From Stephanodiscus triporus (lineage: Eukaryota; Bacillariophyta; Thalassiosirophyceae; Thalassiosirales; Thalassiosiraceae), in the NCBI GenBank assembly GCA_036939755.1, contig JALLAZ010000971.1:1-10996 (forward strand): DNA of 10,996 nt, given 5' to 3'. Below are positions 1 through 7,230 of this stretch, one piece after another. Positions within the stretch are counted from its first letter, which is position 1, and each line of letters begins with the position of its first letter. The notes under the pieces were generated by a model. The model worked only from the letters and a program-made list of their open reading frames with translations, had not been told where the DNA came from and made no database searches. Made by a program: the position numbers and the translations under genes.

Positions 1-126
1 GGCGTCGGCGGGGGGGGGGATGGCGCGTACGCGACGATGATCTTCGCGTCGAGGGTCGGAGACGGCGTCGTCGATTGTCCCGACGGCTCGGACGAGCGCG
101 CGACGGTCTCGGGGACGCCGAGATGA
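1..126 (+). CDS. Partial 3' exon with LDL-receptor-A / glucosidase II beta-like motif
   Basis: Frame 1 is open from the window edge to a TGA at 124-126, giving 41 residues without the gene start. It contains the segment RVGDGVVDCPDGSDE. The spacing D-G-x-x-D-C-x-D-G-S-D-E is the calcium-binding half of an LDL-receptor class A repeat, and the RVxDGVxDCxDGSDE pattern is closest to the N-terminal repeats of glucosidase II beta subunit (ER N-glycan trimming). One cysteine usual in these repeats is replaced (RVGDG instead of a Cys before DG), and the cysteines that should follow are absent before the stop. An intron may therefore begin here (a GT lies at 107-108) rather than the gene ending. Family assignment rests on one short motif. 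A thrombospondin-3-like calcium repeat is an alternative. Confidence 0.3.
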   Translation, partial: GVGGGGDGAYATMIFASRVGDGVVDCPDGSDERATVSGTPR

Positions 127-548
127 CGATGGGGAGAGAGAGAACGACGACGGGGGCGGCCGGCTCGCGACGAGTCGGGATCATTCGTCTGTCAATCGCG
201 TCCGCGGAAGATTCGCCCTTCACGGGGAGAGGGGAAGGCACGTCGTCGTCGTCGTCGTCGTCGTCGACGACGTCGACGGGCAACGGATCGGGCTGGAGAC
301 GACCCTACGGACCATCGGGTTCGATGCGACCGTTGGCGGTACGCACTATAACGAGAACAATAAATGCCTGAGCTCACTCCCGCTCTTTTAGCAAATTGGT
401 AATATTTGTGGAGAGCCCGTGATCGAAATGTTACCGATACCGAATGAAACTACTTATCGGTCCCTCCCCTGCCGTACCTATCCTACTCTTTGTCAATTCA
501 CGATGCCTTAAGTAGGTTTCCTGCAATAATCAGGCAGGCGTTGGACTA
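127..548. other. Region without a convincing gene
   Basis: Positions 127-391 are GC-rich and keep a second open frame (frame 2) ending at TAG 389-391. Its end reads DATVGGTHYNENNKCL and could be a last exon of the gene entering from the left, but no clear splice acceptor or family match supports this. From about 392 the composition becomes balanced, with stops in all frames, as expected for a 3' flank or intergenic DNA. Confidence 0.3.
241..266. repeat. (TCG)n / (GTC)n trinucleotide microsatellite
   Basis: An uninterrupted run of about eight to nine TCG units is followed by imperfect ACGACGTCGACG. It reads as polyserine, polyvaline or polyarginine depending on the frame, and accounts for the low-complexity ORFs seen here on both strands. 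Confidence 0.9.
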
Positions 549-830
549 ATGACTCTAGAGAATACCGTATCATACTCTAGCGCCGAGCGCTTCAGGGGCG
601 TTCCATATGACCGTCATGAAACGATGGGAAGAAACCAACCCTGCTGGCTGATGGTCTGGGGGGCATTGTCCGAGAATCGAAGACAACTCACATATCTCCC
701 GGCGCCGGCCGGACCTCGGCACTCGGTCCGTCTGGCCCTCACCCCAAAAATTTCAGAAACGACGCCGAACACAACAACACACCACAACACACATCATGGA
801 ACCACCTGTCTACAAGATTATATATTCTAA
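549..830 (+). other. Doubtful ORF with Tc1/mariner-like WGA motif
   Basis: A 93-codon ORF lies in otherwise balanced-composition DNA upstream of the ABC-F gene. Residues around 35-47 read QPCWLMVWGALSENRR. This recalls the conserved 'VMVWGAIS-NG' strand near the first catalytic Asp region of Tc1/mariner transposases. No catalytic DDE/DDD triad, terminal inverted repeats or TA duplications were seen, and the last third (threonine/histidine-rich) is the CA-rich leader of the next gene read in this frame. It is either a decayed transposase fragment or a chance ORF. Chance is the more likely reading. Confidence 0.15.
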
Positions 831-835
831 AGAAA
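760..835 (+). promoter_or_regulatory. Leader of the ABC-F gene with an overlapping upstream ORF
   Basis: The stretch is rich in ACAACACACC-type repeats, like the leaders before the other plus-strand genes in this window. An upstream ATG at 796 opens an 18-codon reading frame that ends at TAA 850-852. It therefore overlaps the main start codon at 836 in a different frame. If transcription starts upstream of 796, this uORF would be expected to lower translation of the main frame. The transcription start site is not known. Confidence 0.35.
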
Positions 836-3800
836 ATGGAATTCACAATTAATCGCGTTTCGCTGATAATTGTCCTCCTCTTCCACTTCTCCTGCCACCG
901 CCTCTGGTGCTACGCATATACCACGCCGCGGACGAGCAGTGGATCGGCGTCGCCGCCGAGGCCGCCATCGTCGACGTCGGGAAGTTGGAGGAGGAGGTGG
1001 AGCTATCATCGTCATCGTCGTCATCCCTCTTTACTGACATCGTCGCTCGCGGACGTCAACGAGGAAGCCGCCGCCTCGACTCTCCTTTCCGGCCCGTGAG
1101 TTGGACGTCGTTGTCGTTGTCGTTTTCGTTTTCGTTTTCGTCTTCGTCGCGTCGAGGGCGTCTTTTTCGCTCCGGAACGCTCATCCGCCTCCGATCGATT
1201 CCACCTTTTCCCTCCCCACTCTCTCTCTCTCTCTCTCTCTTATTCCGTATATTCGCCACGCACATAAATATTATTCGCCATCATCGTTCCAGGCCGGCCA
1301 TCACGGCGCGCGATCTCACGTGCACTTTCGACGGGTGAGTCGGCGAAGGAGGGAACCGGCGCGTTTGTGTTACATGGAAACGTCGTGGGGGTTAGTCTCG
1401 CAATCCCCGCTCTCGCATGGAAATCCGAAAAAAACATCCGCAATTGACAAATTCGACTCATCTCTCCCCCCCCAGCGGAAACACCTACCAGCTCCAGGCG
1501 GCCACCTACAACCTGCCCCGCGGCGGCCGAGTGGGACTGGTCGGACGGAACGGATGCGGTAAAAGGTGAGCGAGGCGAGGCGAGGCGAGGCGAGGCGAGG
1601 CGAAAGGGCGACGTCAAGAAGTAGTCTATTGACTTCTGGGACGCGCCGTCGGACGGATCTTTCATTATTTGCTCATTTCTTCCTCTTTCGATCCATCGCA
1701 CCTCTTCTGTCAATTGTTCCTTGCGTCGAAAGCACCTTTCTGAGAGTGAGTATGGTATCTGGTAGTACACCCCCGCGAGCGATATGGACGGGACCAGTCG
1801 ATTCATGTTCGGCTGGATTTTTTCTAACGCGATATGCGCCCCCGTCATCGATATACAAACTCAAAACTCTCCGCGCGCGAACGTTCTCATACTACAGATC
1901 CTCGCCGAGGCGTGCGGTGGCTCGTGCGACGACGATGCCAAAAACGACAACATACTCTTCACCGGGAGCGTGGAATGTCCCAAGGACGTGGCGCTTGCGT
2001 TCGTGGAGCAGGAGCCGCCCTCGCCTACCGACGTCACGGTGTTGGACGCGCTGTTGGGGGTCACGCGAATGACGACGCACGGGAACAGGGGCGGCGGCGG
2101 CGTCGGCCCCGGCGGGGTCAACGCGGTGTACGAGGTCGTGCGACGGTATCGCATGGCGTCCATCGGCGCGTCGTCGTCCGACGACGACCAGGACGAGTTC
2201 GCGATCGCCGCGTCGGCCATGGACGACAGGGACGGATGGGCGGTACTGACGCGGGCCGAGGAGGTGTCCACCCGCCTGCGGGTGCGGCATCTGGAGGGAC
2301 AGCCGCTGAGCTCCCTGAGCGGGGGGGAGAGGAAGAGGGTCGCGCTCGCGGCGGCGCTCGTTAGGGAGCCGGACGTGTTGATCCTCGACGAGGTGAGCGA
2401 GGCGAAAACGGGGGGACGTGCGGTCCGACGATTATATTTTTCATTTGCGTCGCATCCCTATTCGTAAAATTTCTCCCCTCCATCCCTCTTAATCAATTTA
2501 TATCTACCCCGGTGTATTTCGCTTCGCTCATGTTTAGCCCACGAATCACTTGGACCTCGCCGCCATCCGATGGCTCACGGACCTGATCAGAGAACGGAGG
2601 AAGATGACTCTGCTGACCGTGACGCACGACCGCGCCTTCCTCGAGGACGTTTGCGATAGCATACTGGAATTAGATCGCGGTCAATTCTACACGTACGACG
2701 GGTCGTACTCGTCGTACTTGCAGGGGAAGGAGGAGAGGCTCGCGAACGAGGACCAGGCGCTCAGGGTCGCGAAGGGGAGGTACAAGACTGAACGTGAGTT
2801 TTTTTTTTTCGACGCCCGAGGAGCCCCCCGCCCCCGTTGTTAACCTCCCGATTCATTGCTTGCCTTGACTAATGACTGACCCCCTTTTCTTCGCCCGCAG
2901 TCGATTGGATGAGACGTCAGCCGCAGGCGAGACAAACCAAGCAGAAGGCTAGGATTGACGCCTTTTATAAGCTGGAGAAGTCCACCAAACCTAGGGTGAG
3001 GGATCCGTCCCTGGATTTGGGGGAGGAGGGCCAGAGGAGACTGGGGGGTAATATCTTGAAGGTGAGTGAAAAAAAAAGATGAAGATACGAGCAAATGGTC
3101 CGCGGGCCACACGAGTGCTATCGCCGCCAACGCATGCCGCTTGTTTCTGCGTGCCAATAACTTATAGTTGAGGGGTGTATCGCTCAGTTTCGGGGATAAG
3201 AAGATTCTGAGCGACTTTTCTTACGATTTCAACAAGGGCGATCGCATAGGTATCGTGGGCAGGAATGGCGTCGGGAAGGTGAGTCTCTCGGCAAGTCATC
3301 GCGCCCCTTCCCGATCGTTTCGTCGTTATCTAATATGCACGATAACGAACCTTCGCTCCTTTGGTCATTTGCATTCGAAGTCCACTTTTATCCATGTCTT
3401 GACCGGGGACCAGGCTGTGGACTCTGGGGAAATAGAGGCGGGGGACACCGTCGTATTCGGAAAATACGATCAAATGGGTATATCTTTCCTCGACGAGGCT
3501 CAGAGCGTTTTGGATTTCGTGAAGGAGCGAGTGGAATCTAGCTCCGGCGCATCCATGGCGGAGGCTCCTCAGGAGGCTATGAGACTGCTGAAACAATTTG
3601 AATTTCCACGTCAACGATGGAGCGAGAGGTGAGGTGATATTCGTGAGATCTCTGATATCGAGAATATTGCCTTTTCGTCTGATTCTTCTACATATGACCC
3701 CCAACGAATATTTTCCAGGGTATCGATGCTTTCGGGTGGTGAAAGACGCAGGCTCCAACTATTGGCCGTACTCACTAAGGTATGTGTATGCATGTCTCAC

Positions 3801-4706
3801 CTCCCTCAACATGCTGTCTTGTTATTTTTTTTCACGTAGCTGATCAAGCGACTTCCTCGAACTACACGTGACACAGCGACCTAATTTTTTGATTCTTGAT
3901 GAGGTGAGCGACATATTTTCTGGCTTCTGATCTTTTCGACCAGGGTCTTTCTAACACCGTCAGTCATATTGTCTTTTTCTTTATTGTCTCGTCCCAGCCA
4001 ACGAATGATATAGACTTGGACACTCTCAGAGGTGAGGTGATACATGATTTCCTCATGCGGAGCATATTACTCTCGTTTGAATTTTGCTCAGCCAACTTTT
4101 TATGTCTCCCCAAATAGCGCTGGAGGGTTACTTGGAAGAGTTTCAAGGAGTTTTGGTTGTCGTGAGCCACGATAGACTGTTCACTGACAAGGTGTGTGTT
4201 CGCGCCCGCAATTGATTTCTCCCTGATACCGTTCCAAGAACGGACTGTCTCATACGCCGTTCGTTCAGGTCACAAATCATTTATTCGTCTTTGAGGGCAA
4301 TGGTATAGTGAAGGATTACTTGGGATCATTGTCTGATTATGCGGAGTGTCTCGTGGAGCAGGAGAAATCCGAGGAGGTGGCCAACAGTTCTGACAACATC
4401 GATGGTGATAGAAAAGCATCTTACAAAGAGGAAAAGGAAAAAAGGCTCGAGCGTCGGAATGCGATCAAGAAAATGAAGCGAGATTTAGCGAAAATAGAGC
4501 CCGCACTCGAAAAACTTAGGGCTAAGGCGGACGGATTTCAGGCCGCGATAGATACTAGCGCAGACGAGGGTTGGACCGTGCTGGCAGACCTCACCGAGAA
4601 ACTGCAAAAGGTCAACGGCGAGATCGAGGAGAAAGAGATGGAATGGTTGGCGATGGCGGAGGCGTTGGAATCATTAGAAGAAGAAGAATCAGACATGGCA
4701 GACTAG
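836..4706 (+). CDS. ABC-F family ATPase (Uup / plant ABCF5-like), probably plastid-targeted, 14 exons
   Basis: Exons by splice consensus and homology: 836-1095, 1293-1334, 1476-1565, 1733-1745, 1898-2392, 2538-2793, 2901-3061, 3168-3278, 3381-3628, 3719-3779, 3877-3903, 3998-4031, 4118-4191 and about 4269-4706. The spliced frame stays open for 769 residues. It has two ABC cassettes and no transmembrane domain, the ABC-F layout. ABC1: Walker A GRNGCGKS (124-131), signature LSGGE (275-279), Walker B VLILDE (295-300), PTNHLD, switch His330. The inter-domain linker includes the family motif ARQTKQKARID. ABC2: GRNGVGKS (470-477), LSGGE (563-567), FLILDE (583-588), PTND, switch His617. The C-terminus (about 670-765) is a charged coiled coil, as in bacterial Uup, and EGNG before it is Uup-like. 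Residues 1-29 form a hydrophobic signal peptide ending near CYA/YTTP, followed by a Ser/Arg/Pro-rich, acid-poor stretch. This fits a diatom bipartite plastid presequence, with Tyr at the ASAFAP +1 site. Start ATG836 has A at -3 and G at +4. ABC-F proteins act on ribosomes (translation factor or ribosome rescue). Plastid ribosomes as the target is inference. Exon 14 start is uncertain by one base. Confidence 0.93.
1108..1149 (+). repeat. TCGTTG / TTTTCG simple repeat in ABC-F intron 1
   Basis: Imperfect (GTCGTT) units run into (TTTTCG) units shortly after the intron 1 donor at 1096. It is low-complexity intronic sequence. Confidence 0.7.
1219..1240 (+). repeat. (CT)n tract in ABC-F intron 1
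   Basis: About eleven CT dinucleotides lie some 50 bases upstream of the intron 1 acceptor (AG 1291-1292). They may contribute to the pyrimidine-rich context of that acceptor. Confidence 0.85.
1571..1600 (+). repeat. (CGAGG)6 pentanucleotide repeat at the start of ABC-F intron 3
   Basis: Six tandem CGAGG units follow directly after the GTGAG donor at 1566. The repeat unit resembles the donor itself (GTGAGCGAGG). Intron 5 begins with the same first 13 bases, GTGAGCGAGGCGA. Confidence 0.9.
1733..1745 (+). other. 13-nt microexon (exon 4) of the ABC-F gene
   Basis: The segment CACCTTTCTGAGA is preceded by AG (1731-1732) and followed by GTGAGT. It joins exon 3, which ends in GGT AAA AG, to exon 5, which begins ATC CTC GCC GAG. 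The result is the continuous family-typical P-loop sequence GKSTFLRILAEA. Splicing exon 3 directly to exon 5 would shift the frame and remove the P-loop Ser/Thr, so the microexon is required for a functional protein. Confidence 0.85.
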
Positions 4707-4911
4707 CTTTTTTGTTATGAGTATAGCAGGACCATCGCAAGATTAATCCCAGAAGAATGCAAATGCGAGAGACGCAGGTTGCATGTATGCCCCAAACAAA
4801 TTAATGGCACGAAGTCATCGCCCATTTATGTCCCTATTCCACCCGTTCATCCCAGAATCTCCACTGTAGGTATACCCCTTCGAACTTTCGCGTTATCGTT
4901 ATGATATATCA
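4707..4911. other. Convergent intergenic spacer
   Basis: About 205 bases separate the stop codons of the ABC-F gene (plus strand) and the dehydrogenase gene (minus strand). It must hold both 3' ends. No perfect AATAAA was seen, and nothing else was recognised. Confidence 0.6.
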
Positions 4912-6928
4912 TCACTTCGACTTTCCCAAAACGGGCATGGTCACGCCGCCGAGGTCCGTTCCTCCTCCGCGGTATTGCCAATTGCTCGTCACGGTCTTCA
5001 ATTGGGTGAAGAAATTGACCCCGCCCTTGCCGTAGAAGTTGACGTCCCCCCTTATCGAGGACTTGTTCCCGGTGAACGAGAAGAACGGCAGCGGCACGGG
5101 TATAGGAACGTTGATCCCCACCTGCCCGGCCTCGACCTCGTGTCGGAACTTCCTCGCCGCACCCCCCGACGACGTGAATATCGACGCTCCGTTGCCGTAT
5201 CGATTGGCGTTGGTTATGTATATCGCGTCCTCCAACGTCGGCACTGACAGTACGGTAAGCACCGGCCCGAATATCTCCTCCGCGTACGCGGGGTTGTCGA
5301 GGACGGCGGGCATCCCCCCCCCGCCCCCGCCGCTCGATTCGATCGCCACCCGGCCTAGGTCGATAATCGTCGGACCGAGGAAGTTGCCGTTCTCGTATCC
5401 GTCGACGACGATGCCGCGCCCGTCGAGGGGACAGGACGCGCCGTGCTCGTCGACGCTTCGTCGGATGATATCCTCCGCCCGGCATTTGGCGTCGATGCTG
5501 ATCATTGGCCCTTTTTTTTTTAATGTTTATGGGATGGGGCGACGATAAGTAGAGGGATGGGAGAGGGAGAGAGAGTCGAAGGGGGGGGGGGATGAGCGAA
5601 TGTGGGGCGCGGGGGGGATATCGTCCTCTCTCTCTCTCCAAAAAAACGACCCATGCAAGCCCCCAGCCCCCCCCTCCTCCCTCCCACCCCCTCCCAGACA
5701 ACAACAACAACAACAGCATCGACCCCCGGCCAAACGAACGAAACACGAGCTACTCACCGACGTCCACCCCCTCGACGAATCCGTTGCCGACCCTCAGCCC
5801 CCTCGCCGCACGAACCAAGTCCTCCACCCACCCCCTAGCGTCGTCGATATCGCCAACGAATATCGCCACGCTCAGCGCCATGCACCTCTGCCCCGCGGCA
5901 CCGAACGCTGCCCCCGCCAACGCACGTATAGTCGAAACGCGATCGGCGTCGCTCGTGAGTATCGTGGCGTGGTTCTTCGCGCCGAGATTCGCCTGCACGC
6001 GCTTGTCGTTTCGGCATCCGATCTCGTGCACGTACTCGCCGACGTTGTTCGACCCGACGAACGATATCGCCCTCACGTCGGGATGTACCAACAGCTCGTC
6101 GACCGTCTCCCTCCCGCCGTTCACGACGTTCACGACTCCGGGGGGCATACCGAGGTCGTGGAGGTACTTGACCAATAGCATCGACGCGCTCGGCGCTTTC
6201 TCGGTGGGCTTGAGCACGTACGTGTTCCCGCAGGCGATGGCGAGGGGGAACATCCACAGCGGTATCATGGCGGGGAAGTTGAAGGGGGATATGCCGACGC
6301 ACACTCCCAGGGACGTGCGGTACGATACCGTGTCGATCCCGTCGGACAGGTTCATCAACGCGTCGCCGAGCATGTCGTGCCCCGCGCGGCACGACGCGTC
6401 GACGACCTCCAATCCGCGCCAGACGTCGCCCATGGCGTCCGCGAACGTCTTGCCGTTCTCGAGGGTGATCCAGTGCGCGACCTCCTCCCTCACCTCCGGC
6501 CTGCGAAGGTGGTGCGCGTACTCCGCCAACAGGGACTGTCGCGCCTGGACGGGCGTGTTCGACCAGCCTGGATGCGCGTCCCTCGCGGCGCGCACCGCGT
6601 CGTCGACGCTCGATCTCGGCACGCGAGAGAGGAGGGCGTTGGTCGACGGATCGCGGAGGGGGATGTCGTCGCAGGAGGAGGAGGAGGGGGAGGCGACGAC
6701 GAAGGAGCCGTTCACGAAATTATCGAAACGCGGGACGGCGTCGTCGTCGTCGTCGGGAGAGGAGGAGCGGCGGAGCCAGGGCGCGTCGCGGGTGGGCGGC
6801 GGCGGCGGGGACGACGAAAATGACGACGAAAATGACGACGACGATGACAGGCCCCCGATGGAGGCGACGCGCGGCGAGGGGAGGAGTCGATTACGGAAAA
6901 GCGTCGTCATCGTGTATGGCAGAATCAT
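4912..6928 (-). CDS. Methylmalonate-semialdehyde dehydrogenase (acylating), mitochondrial, two exons
   Basis: Exon 1 runs 6928 down to 5758 and exon 2 runs 5510 down to 4912. The intron (5757-5511) has donor GTGAGTA and acceptor AAAAAAAAAG, and joins DV-G-PMIS in frame. The product is 589 aa. This ALDH6 family enzyme converts methylmalonate or malonate semialdehyde with CoA and NAD+ to propionyl- or acetyl-CoA (valine, pyrimidine and inositol-type catabolism). Visible hallmarks are [22 protein letters not shown] (Asn-His rather than the usual ALDH Glu region), catalytic Cys349 in [38 protein letters not shown], and FRGD-like [10 protein letters not shown] near the end. Arg residues in RGLEVV and GQRC match the family's substrate-carboxylate binders. 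The N-terminus ([14 protein letters not shown], then Ser-rich) looks like a mitochondrial presequence. ATG6928 and ATG6910 (A at -3) are both plausible starts. An in-frame ATG at 7060 gives an unlikely AT-rich extension. An odd feature is a Gly6-containing insertion before the EEIFGPVL block. Confidence 0.93.
5699..5715. repeat. (CAA)n / (GTT)n tract in the dehydrogenase intron
   Basis: Five to six CAA units (GTT on the coding strand) lie within the intron at 5511-5757, together with G/C homopolymer runs and CT-rich blocks (about 5561-5640). Confidence 0.75.
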
Positions 6929-7230
6929 CCCTCGGAACAATTTGATTTTACTCAAAAGTCGATATCTTTTGTTCGGATAGCGTGTGGTGTCAAGTGAGCG
7001 ATCGTCGCCAATCGCGAGACCAAATAAAATTACAATAATTAATTCAGTTGAAATCGCCAAAAGATCCAGTGTCTGAAAAAAATACTCCTAATACTTATGA
7101 TCCCGCCGGATTATTTTTGGATTTTTTCTAGCGAACACAAGAACGGAGCAAAAAAAATGCGAAGAGTGACCATCACATCAACAACAACAACCGTGTGAAG
7201 AGGAGACGAAAATCGAAGGCGACAACAACA
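6929..7230. promoter_or_regulatory. Shared divergent promoter region
   Basis: About 300 bases separate the start of the minus-strand dehydrogenase (6928) from that of the plus-strand ERGIC-PDI gene (7231). The centre (about 7010-7160) is AT-rich with poly-A/T runs. The flank next to the plus-strand start carries CATCAACAACAACAACCGTG and GACAACAACAATG, a CA-rich leader. The dehydrogenase side shows a weaker CACTTGACACCACACG leader. No specific TATA box or regulator site can be assigned with confidence. Confidence 0.45.

Noticed and set aside
75..371. ORF of 98 codons in the third frame
   Set aside because: It is made of Ser/Thr/Arg low complexity from the (TCG)n tract, with no domain, and it competes with two other open frames over the same DNA.
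1240..1848. Minus-strand ORF of 202 codons across ABC-F introns 1-4
   Set aside because: It crosses several exons and introns of the ABC-F gene with no family signature. It is composition-driven.
1784..1897. N-terminal extension of the exon 5 frame starting at ATG1784
   Set aside because: This frame lies inside intron 4. It would lack the Walker A motif that exons 3 and 4 supply, and the sequence before 1898 has no family similarity.
5592..6980. Long plus-strand ORF (462 codons) opposite the dehydrogenase gene
   Set aside because: It is antisense to a strongly recognisable ALDH6 gene, runs through its intron, and has low-complexity Pro/Ser/Arg composition. GC-rich genes often keep the opposite frame open.
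6929..7060. Dehydrogenase start at ATG7060, adding 44 residues
   Set aside because: The extension is AT-rich with no mitochondrial presequence features, while ATG6928 and ATG6910 lead straight into a typical one.
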